Shown in pieces: positions 24,612-36,494 of a DNA stretch of 64,000 bases (position 1 is the first letter of the stretch; each line of letters starts with the position of its first letter). The position numbers were made by a program, and so were the translations under genes. The stretch comes from Lactifluus volemus. Lineage: Eukaryota > Basidiomycota > Agaricomycetes > Russulales > Russulaceae. Where the stretch lies: NCBI GenBank assembly GCA_022376515.1, contig WTXI01000001.1:1798001-1862000 (forward strand), written 5' to 3'. The notes below the pieces were generated by a model. The model was not told the DNA's origin, did not search any database, and was given only the letters and a program-made list of their open reading frames with translations.

Positions 24612-27466
24612 ATGCTGACCATTTCTCAATCAGCCGGGGCGGTGCCCAATTTGTCTCCCTCGCGCCGGGACAATGACAACATAACAGAGAAGTCTCAGCC
24701 CGACACAACGGCGATGCAGAGTTCTCCTGGCTCTCACTTTCTGAGTACCACCTTTGACACATTTCGTGAGAACGGTGGCCAATCCTTGTCCTCCGAGCCC
24801 TCGCAAGACGAAGTCGGAGAAAGGCGTCGTCCTCAACGCAACCTAGCCTCAGTACTCTGATCTCTCCGCCAACTAGGGTGACCGAGGAGCTTGTATGCCT
24901 CCTTGGTGACGCGCACGGCAAGTTGAGGGTTGGGGCTACAGTCCAAACGCGCCATCAGAACAACCTGACAGTGGATTCTTCGATCTCTTCGCAAGCACCT
25001 GTCAAACCGACCACACTCGAACGAGCGAATCCTAGACCGCGTGTAAAGCTGAACCTCCAGCTGGCTAGCGACACCATCGTTCAAGGGCAAAGCATCTCGG
25101 GACACCTGGTTGTCCATGTGCGTGACCCCGACCAAGCAGAACTGCCAGTGCTCTGGCGAATAATAAGTTGCGCGTCGTCGGCTTCGAGTACTTAACGGAC
25201 AGTCCAACCTTTCATGTCTTCTTTCATTACTCCTGCCCATTTCATGAGCTTAGCTACGCTAGCGAGCAAATTTTCTCAGAAAGTTCCGACGACGCTGACG
25301 AAGAAGGCTATCGGGAGGCGAGGAAAGGATTACATGTGCTACCGTTTGAAATGACGCTACCAGTCAACTCGTGTTTCGGCAAACCAAAAGGTGCCGTCGA
25401 CGTTCCCGGTGGCGCAGTGGTCCGCTACATCATCATGGCGTACGCTTCTCTACCTATCTTCCCATCCTTGGCTGACTGGGTGCTCCAGCTCAGCCAATAT
25501 CAAGGATTCAAATACAGATCGACTATCTCTAGCCCATTTTTATCGCTCGTGCACAATCTGGCCTTCTCTGTCTTTTCAAGAAGTGCTCGTACCTTCAACT
25601 CGCCCCTTGGTTTCCACAGCCGTGATGTCTCTTTCTCATCGCGGTTCATGTAACAAGTTGAAGCTGTCCGCACGAGTTCCCCGTCCGTCCTATTTTTCGG
25701 GACAACGCTGCTACGTGCACATTCAAATATCGAATGACACGCAGAAAATCGTACGCTCAATACGCCTCACCCTCATCCGCACGACTACCGTTTACAGACC
25801 TCGGTCGAAGTCACAAAGTTCCCGAGGCGGACATCCTATCGATGGTCACATCTCGAGTAACTACCAAGCCAAGACGTTTGCCGACGAGATTTCGGAAAGT
25901 CGACTCATGATGGCCGAGCGTACGACAGGAAGATGCGTCAGTTCCAAGGGCTGGTGGGCAGGTGTGAATCCGCATGAGAAGACGGCGCTCACGCACCGCA
26001 TCCTGATACCAGTACGTCTATATTCTTGACATATTCTGCAGGCCAATTAGCTCATCTTAGGCGGCTTACTGCTCAGCCTGATACGCTGTCAATCGCGCGC
26101 TCCGAACTCCTCGCTGTCGATCACGCTATCCGTGTTACCGTGTACGCCTCTACTGGCACTCTAGGATTGACCTCGTGTCTTTCCGTTACATTGCCTATAC
26201 GCATTGTGTCCATGCTATCTGTGGATCCTCCCACCTGCATGAGCCGCCCGCCCGATGTTCTTGTGTCTGCCCACGGCAATGAGCCGAGTGCGGCAAATGG
26301 GCTTGATCACTATCAACACAGCGGTCCTGAAAACCGCCCAGATTCGCCGCCTCCCTACAGAACGCGACCATCGTCGCTAGAACACCCGCGGGACATTACG
26401 GTAAGTGACGGTGATTCATCAGACGCAGGGTCTGTTATATGAATCAAAATCAAATACTCTTCCTCTCCCTATTTGCGACACACTTGCTTTTGGATCTGTC
26501 CAGGCTAACTTTATTATAGGATCTATTGCCACAATACCACCCAACGCCATCCCCACAGAGTTCAGCCTCAAGCCCATCCAGCGGCGAATCGCAGATGTGC
26601 AAGTATGAACCGATGGATGCTCAGCCAACACCTTCGCCCACAACACACCAGTGGCTACAAACGCAGGTTGTCGAGGCGCACTCTACGGGCGAGGTGCAGG
26701 AGGAACGGCCACTTCAGCATCGGACCGCGAGTACTATCCGGACGTCTAAGTACAAGAGAGAAGACAGGACACGTCAGGATCCCCTGGAAACCAAAAGCAC
26801 AGGGTCCGAAAGCTCTATAAGTAACGACACCCGTATATCAGATCCCGGTCAAAGCAGATCCGGCTACGCTATCTCTCGCATCTCGCCGCTCAGTCGGGCG
26901 CGCGTTAGAGCCCACACCATTGTCGGTGCTCCTGGATTTCCTTGCCTGGAAAAAATGGGATTGGTTGAATGCAACAGAGCCCAAAACGCATATGATGGCG
27001 CAACAAGTGTGGACGGCAAGCTTTCATTTCGCAGCCACGAGTCGCCTTTTACGCATCGCGTCAAGGAGAAACTCCGACAACGACAAGCACATGCCCTCAA
27101 CGAAGAATTGTCCAGAAAGCCAAACCAACGAACAGCGGAGTCTGGACAGTGTCACCGCGAGCCAGATACGCCAGGTACGACATTCGAGTCCTTTATGGCG
27201 TGTTAGGTGTTCTCAGTACTGGCTCTCATTTAGAACCTCTGTCGCAAGAACAAGGACAGTTGGAGGCCATGTCTCTGTCGACTCGGAACGCATCTTGCGC
27301 AGACGGAGAAGAAAGTCCACACCAGACCCAACTGTTCAATCTTCCGGAGAAGCCGATGGGGCCAAGAGAATGCAGGCTACCACCGGGGGCAAGGTCTGTG
27401 ATGGAGAGGGTGAGGATGCTTGAAGAACTGTATTCGGCTGGGCAGAGGAAAATAAATCTAGACTAG
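24612..27466 (+). CDS. Alpha-arrestin (ART-like) protein 1
   Basis: Probable ubiquitin-ligase adaptor that targets plasma-membrane transporters. The N-terminal part is Ser/Pro-rich. The arrestin N domain starts near TRVTEELVCLLGD and runs through RPRVKLNLQLASDTIVQGQSISGHLVVHV, VRYIIMA, and after an intron LSLAHFYRSCTIWPSLSFQE. The arrestin C domain runs through NKLKLSARVPRPSYFSGQRCYVHIQISN and HRILIP. The tail carries RPDSPPPYRTRP, a PPxY motif expected to bind WW domains of an Rsp5/NEDD4 ligase, then a long disordered region ending with SVMERVRMLEELYSAGQ. Apparent base losses are at about 24853 and about 25149. The start is uncertain: the ATG at 24612 is the first in frame, but an extra upstream exon (for example ATG near 24431) is possible. 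A second arrestin gene follows in tandem. Confidence 0.8.
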
Positions 27467-28762
27467 CGAAATCAAACCACAAGACTACTGTAAATGTTGC
27501 GCACAGATAATGTTATGGGTTCAGTGGAGCAGTAAATAAGAGTCAGTCAGAGGTGCTCGAAAATGGCCAGAATGGTCAATTTGATACTGACGATGGAGTC
27601 CTTGATATACAAACCGTAGTAGCATCCAACGAATTTGGTTATTGATCCGGACCGCACATCCTTTTCCGGAACTGCCCGGGTGAGTAAACACGGACCGTTT
27701 ACCGAATGGGGATGGAAAGCCCGATGGAAAGCCCAGGAAAGTGAAACACTCGTCACAATCGCGTCACCTCAGCAAATGGGCTCCCCGAATCTGGCGGAGC
27801 TAGAAATACCAACTGCCTGGTTGTCCCGAACTCACCATAGCTCTCAGGCTGGAGATTGATTTCGGGCATTTGATGCCTCAAAACGCACTTTTTTTTGGGC
27901 TGTTTTTCGGTCTGCATAATGGTGTTCTCCATGATATGAGTGGAGGAGGCTCGATCGTTCAAGTGTTTCATTAGTGTATCCCTGATGAGTAAGTGACGGC
28001 CTGACAGGCGCGATGCCTCGCACATATCGCCCAGGAACAAGGGCCGTTAATTGCGCTACGATTGGCTCAACGATTGTGGAGGGTTACAGTGGAGTAGCCT
28101 CTCGATGTGAAGTGTCTCACAACAGTGCCTTGGCCGGGAGAATTCTGGCCCAGAAAAAAATCTCTAATACAGTCCTTGGTGCCATCGCTTCATATATGTC
28201 CCTCATTGTAGGCTTGTGCCCTTGTCAGAACAACCGATCAGAAGATAGATATGTCCCAGGGATCCCATGTGTGTCCGGTCCTCGCAGATTTCAGCTGGAT
28301 TCGTTAAGCCTACGGTCTTGTGGGTATCCGTCTACGTTCCAGGCCGCCAGCACAAACTATTCAATCGTGTGATTATCTTGAATGGACTAGAACATTTGAG
28401 TCCAGTGCGTTCGGGAGCGCTCTCGCGTTTGGATATTTTCATTTGATCTGTGCTCATGTGACGAGGTCAAGTCCGTTATTCGCAGAGTTTACAAGGCACA
28501 GCACTGCCAGTATAAGAAGACAGATTGATTTGATTTGAAATGGACACGGAGACGAGACCTGTCGAGGGACAGCCTCGGCTGCGTGGCGCGTGGCAGTGAA
28601 TTAGTCAGGTGCCAATAACCGAAACCGACACCAGCACCAGGATCACTACGTACTACGGCTTTGTGATGATGACGAGTTTCTCCGAAGCCCGAACCACGGC
28701 TTTTTCAAATCCTCAACTTGTAAATAGGCCAAGGGTGAGCCCCCCACCTAGTCACAATCCCC
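27467..28762. other. Spacer between the two arrestin genes
   Basis: About 1.3 kb without a convincing gene. Frames on both strands are short and show no family-like text. It probably holds the 3' end of the first gene and the promoter/5' UTR of the second. An alternative upstream Met for the second gene lies at about 28665. Confidence 0.5.
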
Positions 28763-31130
28763 ATGTTAACCCCGTCTCGGACTCGTCCAGTCCCTACCCA
28801 TAAAAGTTCTCTGACGATCACACTTACCGAACCTCTCGTCGTCCTTCGCACCGTCAATGATCCAAGAGTTCGGTCCCATCCAGAGGCAATGTCTCCACCC
28901 TCCATGCTGAGGGGTCTGTTGGCCTTGGATCTTACCAAGGCCAGCAAAATCTCAAGCATCGATGTGGAATTACAAGTCGTATCATGTGCTCCTTGTTCTG
29001 AGGGTATGTTTCATGGCATCTTTTTCCCCTTCGAATTTGTTTGAACACCTATTGTTAGGGATGGGCACCCTAGAGGAGCACAAGATTTATAACGCCACTC
29101 AAGTATTCTTCCGTGCTGCGTCCTCGCCCTCTACTAGACGGTGCATGTCTGTAGACCCTGGCGCGTCACCCAGTGCTAATCATCGTTCACCGCCACCCGC
29201 TTCCCCCCTGAAACAGAATCTGCTCTCCAACCCGCAGTCCCTGTCGATCTTCTCAATGATGCCTATCAGAGGGGCAGAATGCGCGTTCGAAGACGTTCAA
29301 GCGCAGATCATCTAGTATTCCAGCGTGACCCCATAGAGCGTCTTACCCACCCATCGGCACCATCTCCACGTTCGTTCCCGCCGGCGATTGAGGAGGAAGT
29401 AGCAACGCATACACCTGCTTCATCCCATGTTGTCCAATCATCTACTACTACTTCTTCAATCCCATCTGAGACGCCAACGCCCCCATGTAGGTCCACTCCG
29501 CCGCGTAGCACACCAGCTGTTTCACCAAACTACTTAAACAGACACCGATTCCCACAACATCGTTGAGGATTATCATGCCAACATAGGAGAAACAGAGACA
29601 TTATCTCGTTTGTCAAGCACCAGCAGTGCCGCCTCTCCTACACCTGACGGTCCCGCTGTGAAAGGTTACCGATCCCAAACGTCACGAAGCTTTTGCTCCA
29701 TATTTGGGAGAGGGTCTTCACGCCCCAACTCACCTCCACATGGCGAGGGTCGTCCAGAGAGTCCGTCGGCCGGTGGAAAGGAACGTGTACGAGAGAAAAA
29801 CGGGAAAAACCGACATCGCTTCTTTTCTCATCGGAAGGGGGAAGCTCTCGCACTAGAGGAGGAACACAAGGAATTTGGAGATGGATGGCAAGAGTTTAGG
29901 AAAGGTCAGTTGTTCCCGCTGAACTCGTCAGGATTGTATTTCTAACTTTCAAGAATAGGGTCATATACATTTCCGATTTCTTTCGAGATCCCGTCATACT
30001 TGCCGCCGTCGCTAGAGTGTGATAATGGTTCCGTGATATGGAGACTCGTAGCCAAGGTTCGGCGGCCAGGCGTGTTCACATCAAAACTCATTGCCACTCG
30101 CGAAGTGCAAGTTGTCTCGATTCCGGCCGAGACCGACGTCGAAATAACAGATATTCTGGTTGAGAGGATTTGGGACGATCAGTTGCACTATCGCTTTGAG
30201 ACGTCCAAAACGGTTTTCGCCATTGGCGGGTCCTTCCACGTTAAGATGTCACTCATGCCACTAGCTAAAGTGCAAGTGCACAGGCTTGCGGTCAGCTTGG
30301 AAGGTCAGGAGCTTCTTTACTTTCTCTGGCCTATTCACTGAAACGGTGCCATTTCCAGAGCGAATTGATAACTTTGCCAACGCCATCAACGTGACTCGTA
30401 CCACCACAAATGTCATTCACCTCCTGAACCTTCAGCATAACGACGATACAACGCCGCTGCTTCCTCTAGACTCCGATGATCCGCTTGCCTATGAGAAGTC
30501 GCCACTGTCTGCTCTCCGGCGTAGGGGTGCCAGTCCATCGGAGGCGGCGTCGCAACTCCTGGGACTTGGACCCTGGCATATTCGTGCAAATTGCACCTCC
30601 CAGCTGATTGCAACATGTTGCACGCCACAAATAAGTGCAAGGATTCTACCGTCCGTGTCACCCACAAGCTATGCTTCACAATACATGTGTCGTCGGGAGA
30701 CGATTCGCGCGTGGATTCCAAGCCGGCCAAGCGCAAGCTCGTTGAAGTCATCTTGCGCCTGCCTGTACACATCCTTTCGGTGCGTTAGCATCTTGTGTCC
30801 ATGTCCATCCGTCATCCTTACTGACATATGATACCATGGACAGTGCTATGCACGCGCAGAGTACACCACGTTGCCGCGCTATTCTGAAACGCTTGACCAG
30901 AATGCCACCCTAACACCACACACCTGTCCATGTGCGGCGGAGCGCAGACGCCGTGCGCTCAAGACCCAAAGGTCACAAACAAGCCCGGTGAGCCCCACTC
31001 GACCTGTGGAGGCGCCAAATGTTCTGTTTGAGCGGACGCTTGCATACGAACGCCTTGTGTCCGGACACGAGGGTGTGCTGGGCGATGCACCCCTGCGTAT
31101 GAGCCTCGTTCTTCTGTCCCAGTCGGGTGA
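28763..31130 (+). CDS. Alpha-arrestin (ART-like) protein 2
   Basis: Second arrestin-fold adaptor on the same strand. N domain text: SSLTITLTEPLVVLRTVNDPRVRS, MLRGLLALDLTKASKISSIDVELQ, then TLEEHKIYNATQVFFRA. A long Ser/Pro insert (29150-29900) follows, containing SCSIFGRG-like text and a basic patch (GKNRHRFFSHRKGE). The fold resumes at SYTFPISFEIPSYLPPSLE, SVIWRLVAKVRRPGVFTSKL and AVSLEG. C domain: KLVEVILRLPVHILSVR and AEYTTLPRYSE. Frame breaks of the one-missing-base type lie at about 30320, about 30590 and about 31095. At the last, C4 instead of C5 hides a C-terminal APPAYE, i.e. a PPxY motif, which places the true stop at 31128-31130. The start is uncertain. The two arrestins differ enough that an ancient duplication is likely. 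Confidence 0.75.
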
Positions 31131-33799
31131 CCTTGTAAGACTACTCTTCGATCATTGTAATGATGCGTCATATAGATAATGCTATACCTGTAATGTATTT
31201 CGCCAGGAGCGGTTTAGTCAATTTGCTTAGTACAACTAATTTATATACATCTTGTACCCAGTACTTACCGATGCTGAGATGCACGCTAATCATGATGAGT
31301 TGAGTACGCGGCACGTGGCGAATGCCAGTGGGTGAGCAAATATCCCACCTCGGCCTGCAATAGTTAGTAATGAGTCCGTTCGCAAATAAACATGGTAACG
31401 GAACAAAGGAGATAGAGGTGAAACGGAAGGGTATCGGGGAAGCGTCCCCGACGCAGTGCTGCCTGATGTGGGCTCGCTCGGTCTGCAAATGAGACGCCGC
31501 CACGAAGTAGAGCTAACGAAGAAAAAAGAGTCGAAATGAGTATCATTAACGGCTGTGGCGCTTGCACCCGGGGAGCAACGCCGTTGTCTACACCAGCTTT
31601 TTGTGGGTGCCGGCGACCATGACGGTCGTCTGTCAGTCCGCTGGGCTCACTCACCTCGTCGTTCTCCCCGCGGCCTTCCAACATCACCTCCAACATCCGA
31701 TCTTATCACAAATTGTCAATCGGTTGATTACAAACTTTCTGTACATTATGAATCACGGGCCGGGGGAGGGAGAAGAAATGCAGCAAATGACCCTATGAAT
31801 AAGAAACGCAATTTGGTTCTCCGAACGGAATTTTGTTGTATGAAAGAATGACTTCACAAGCTCTACTCGACACATGCGAGGATGCCAGTCTTGACAGAAA
31901 AAAATGGTTGGTAATCAAGACCTTCAATAAGAGTGACTTCACCCGGATGAATAATTCGGGTACAGAGAATGACGGTGGTTCCACTAGAGCGACAGATACG
32001 TTGGAGCATAAAAATATCCCCAAGGTAGAATGCTGACTTGTCTCGCTTGGGATCATCGAGGGCAATACCCAGCGGATAGACCGGTCGATCACATGTACAA
32101 AATGATGGGGAAGATGATGCTGTGACCTGACCAAGACGAGAACGACATCAACACTTTTCAGTCTGCGCCTGGAGATCTCATGTTCTTTCTCTGCTATCGG
32201 GAACAAGTCGTGAAGACAGAAGCTGGGATATCAGTGACTCCGAGTTGAGGGTGTCATGGTTTCACTGACATACCCCACTTCTCGAAGCATATTTCATGTC
32301 CGCCTTGGGAAAATTAGTGAGAACAAGGTCCTTGGAGAAGTAGGCAGTGAAGCCGAATACGAGACGCAAAGCAACGCGGCGCTGGGACAAGAATGGTGTG
32401 TCATAACAATCAGCCCTCTGATGAGATTGAAGAACGCACCCTGGAACGCACCCATAGCCGAACGAAGTACTTGCACCAGGTGGCTCACGAGACTGATAGA
32501 AGATGAGATTGTCGTCACAAGAATTTAACGAGGCATAGTGCCCACCTGAGTGGTGATGGATATCTAGTCTTGAAGAATTATTCCTGAGGATTTAGTGGGT
32601 AGAAGATCGTGACCACTGACAGCCTTGTCCTCAAGAATGCGTTCGGGTCCGAGTCTACCACTATCCCCCACACCAGGATGTGTACGAGTGCATTTTCCGT
32701 CACCTCAGTCTGTTGATCTGCAGCCGCAGTGAGTATGCGAGACCCGAATCCAAGGTGATAGCACATGATATTCGAGTCCATCGTGAAAGATGGGAGTTGT
32801 TCGACTACTTTTTTTTTAGTCACAAACATCCGCAGCCAGGCCCTGCGATCAATCGCTTGCGTAGCCACGTGCAGGGTATAGTCAACCCTCACAACATGTG
32901 CGATGTTGGTGTTAGCGTGTCTGTGTCTCTCCATCAAAAGCGCCTTTTCAAACTCTCTGAAGGCCATCAGAGATTCGCCATTACTACCCTCAGGTATTGA
33001 AACAATTGTTGTACTGTAGTTGGATGTTAACACTGTAAAGAACAAATTTGAGGGAAGGCCCCTAGGAAACAAGTTGCCAGAAACGCCTGAACTGACGTTG
33101 TCACGTTTCTACAATTTCCGGCTTTCTAATCGATGGTGCAGCTTTCCCTATTCTCCTCACGTAAATAGTAAATGCGCATGTGGACTCAGTGTCAGGGCCG
33201 TTTTGGAGATTCTTCTAATAACATCTGTTGATCCGAGAGGGCTTGTGTGGCGAAAATGTGTGTTTGGTGCGCAAACCACCAGCCACATGCAAAATATATC
33301 CTGGTGGCCGGGTAGTGTTCCGTGGAGAAGACGCAAGTCTTCGGTTGTCAGATGCGCCTTGACTTACTCATGATGCAACAGCGTGGCAAGACCAAGAGAC
33401 AAGTTAACCATGCCAACTCGACGTGGATCTTATAAATCTATGCGACGTCCATCGATTGTTTCTTTCATATCCGCTCACCCCATCCTTAATTTTTTTTGTC
33501 TACACGCGACTCCCGCGGGGTTGTGCACCGGGTTCTCAATGCAGTTGGACAAGGGTTACTGGATAGATGGGGAAACACAGTGCGTAATCAGAACACCAGT
33601 TCAGAGTTGATCGAAGAAAACCTTGCAGTATATATGCGGAGGACCAAAGTACACAAACTGAGACAGAAACTACGAGCGAAAGCAAATCAATCAAGCACGA
33701 AAATCGACCATGGCACCACACTGCGAACATCCACATTGCAGTGGGACTGCAACAAAAGAAGAAAAAAAAAGGTAATAGATACCACTACCAGCGTCCAGC
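31131..33799. other. Gene-poor region, about 2.7 kb
   Basis: Nothing here matches a family I know. The longest open frame is on the minus strand at 32578-33072 (164 codons, no recognisable motif). Other minus frames near 31793-32206 and 32294-32518 contain some hydrophobic stretches. They could be exons of an unrecognised membrane protein, since frame breaks occur elsewhere in this window, but I cannot join them convincingly. Confidence 0.4.
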
Positions 33800-35591
33800 T
33801 CAGGATTTTAAACTGCGGATGACTGGGAGTCGACTTTGTTGCTTACTCCCCTTCTTCGACGAGTTAGGGAACATCTCCTTGATAAGATGTGCGAATGGTA
33901 ACCCTATCTCCTCGCCAGTCTTCAGCCAGCGTGCAAGTCTTTCTTCGAACGCCTTATGGGCACGAACAGTCTCCCTACGCTTCAAGTCGGCCTTGTCAGC
34001 TACGGCTTTGACGCATTCTCCAGGCGGTTTGTCATAATGTCGTTTGAGCGCATCTCCGCGCGCAAAGAAATCCCCGCAATGACTGCAGAAGGATATCTTT
34101 AAAGGGTGTGCCTCCGATGTGTCGCAATGGCGCTTGAAGTCCTCGAAGTCGCTGAAGTCAGCATCGGGGCAGAGTCGACACTTCAACACGTCGACTGCCG
34201 CACGCTCCCAGTCGGCTTGCGTGGCCGCTAGCAGTGCCCGATGTCGCTCCTTCAGCCTTGGGGGATCTTGAAGAGTTCTTTGAGTTGCTTCGACAGCACC
34301 TGTGGTCCCACCATGCCGTTCTCGTGGTGCTGCGTCCCTCGTTCCACACTCCCCTCAACCCAAGTCGGCTTTTCTGGCGCAGTAGGCCACATCAATACCT
34401 GCTGTACACTTGGTCCTAGCAGATATTGATGGGAAACTTCCTGCGCGGTCGTGGCCACGAGCTTCCCCGCTCCGCATCCCACCGTCTTGGATTTCTGGTT
34501 TTTATCTGTTGGGGTCCTGGTTGCAGACTTGTGGTGGGCCCTATTCGAGGGCCATCTTGACTCCAGAACCGCATTCGCCTCCATCGCCTTCTTGTTTGGG
34601 TGTGGTTGATGGTCATTGTCGTAAGTACCCTCAACGTCACGTGAGCGTTTGCCAAGGACCGTCCCCGGCACCGGCGACCACTCTGGCAGATACCTGAAAC
34701 TCGCGGTGTTAGCGGAGGTGAATACCTCGCTCCCATCAACTGGGAGTTATAGCAGAAGAAGATGCTCACGGTCCGGTCTCTAGGCCTGTTATATCGAAAT
34801 AATCTGCACCATAGTTTGGTGCAGTCTGCCCCGCTAAGCTCGCATTGCCAATAAAGTAGGAAAGTGTGGTCTTGTCAAATCTCCCTGGCTCAGCATGCCA
34901 GGCCGGTTCAGGTTGCGGAGTGGCTGGCATCGTAGAGCGACGAGGTATTGGGTCCTGCTACATCCAGAGGTGAGCAAAGGTGTTGAACTCGTGTCTCTAG
35001 CACTCACGGTATACGCGGGAGTTGTCGGCTGTGTGGGCAGGATAATATCCCCGCCCCATGGTGCATCGCTGAACGGCGATGGAACGGGGCTCAAGTCTGT
35101 CAAAGCTTTGTGCTAGTTGAACACAGAGAATGTGATGCAAGGTACACCAGGACGTACAGGGCGTAGACTCAAGTGAAGGCGGGTAAAGATGCTGTAGCGC
35201 AATAAGGTTCATCCATGTCTTCGGTCAACGGTTGAGCGTTGTATACTCACTGTGTCTAGCTCATCGAAGTTGTTTAGGAGGTCTTGCAGGTATATGCCTG
35301 AGGTGGGGACCACCGTGGCATTGGCAACATCAACCCCAGGGAAAGTGATCCCACCGCTGGGTAGGTCACCGAAATGATTTGGGGTGTGGAAGCTCTGTAA
35401 CGTAGAGACGTAAGTGACCTTTGATAGCCCTGAGGAAACTGTGCTCTCGAGATTGCCCAGAAGTGGGTCACCCAGCGTGGATGGTTGAACATGGTCCACG
35501 GATTCGGACCATGCAGTGGGATGATTCCCCTCCAGGACAAAATATTCATCGATGAGGAAGGGAATTCAGGAATCACGTAGAGAGAAGTCAT
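33800..35591 (-). CDS. C2H2/C2HC zinc-finger protein, putative regulator
   Basis: Function unknown, probably DNA-binding. The C-terminal part has LKCRLCPDADFSDFEDFKRHCD (C-x2-C...H) followed by FCSHCGDFFARGDALKRHYDKPPGEC (C-x2-C-x12-H-x8-C), then a basic helix region (DKADLKRRETVRAHKAFEERLARWL). The middle is polar with a basic KRSRDVEG and NKKAMEAN patch. The N-terminal exons (from the ATG at 35591) include FLIDEYFVLEGNHPTAWSE and acidic/hydrophobic text that could activate transcription. Introns lie near 35210 and 34990. One-base losses are apparent at about 35558 and at about 34260 (before DPPRLKERHRALL). Similar two-finger proteins are common in Agaricomycetes, but I cannot name an orthologue. 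Confidence 0.65.
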
Positions 35592-36494
35592 GATATGATG
35601 GAGATGGAAGAGATTTCAGTGGTCGTGTATGCAGGTACGAGGATTGGTTGATCAATGTGGAATAAAAGCGCGGGTCCTGCTATTTTATGAGGCCAGCGCT
35701 ACTGAGCAGAACCTCGTTCACGAGTTGGCGTCCACAGTTGCCACCGAGTACAACCACACGCGATCTTCGAGAACTCGGAATGCCCATTGAACCTTGAGCT
35801 GCGTTGCTAGCCGGGAATGCTGTCGAGTCTCTTTGGCCGCCTGTGGCTGTATCGCCTCGTGTTCTCGGTTCAGTCGACATGAAAGAACCTTGATTGTCTC
35901 AACATCCACCCCGAAAAGACCCTGTGATGGTTTAGTGGCAAATAAAAGGGTACTTTGGTGTGTCTCTCCCCTTCAATGAGATCATGAAAGAGATACAAAC
36001 ATTCCAGATCTGGTGCAGAACAAAGGGCCCAGCATAATGTGGTGTTCCTGGGCTTTGCCACCCGCATTTGATGCGGATTTAAAACTCCACAAATTCATCC
36101 ACAGTTCAAGATGGCGGATTCCGCCCAAATCGGTTTATATTCTTTTTGTGCAAGAGTAAAGAGATCTTATGACTCCATGGGGGATGTGCGTGGTTTCGGA
36201 GAGGCTGGCTGTGTAGGTCACGCTTGCTAGTGCATAAGAAACTAGGATCATGTCGCTGCGCGTCACCCGCGTAGAGCTAAGTAAGGGCCACCTCGAATTT
36301 GTGGCGTAGAAAGACGGTTTTATATTCCTTGATGTTGGGTTCTGGATCTGCACCGGCAAACTATAACTTCTGCTGCCCTGAGTTTGGATGCAGGTGTTAG
36401 AGGGATACCTTTTGTCCCTCTTTTGGAACAAAGGGAGAGTCCATTCTTATAGGCTCAATGCTCGATAGCATACCGTTTCTTCATTTTCGCTGCC
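35592..36494. other. Intergenic region between zinc-finger and DUF6535 genes
   Basis: 900 bases between divergent starts. No frame longer than about 98 codons and none with family-like text. It contains the promoters of both neighbours. I see no repeat. Confidence 0.5.
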
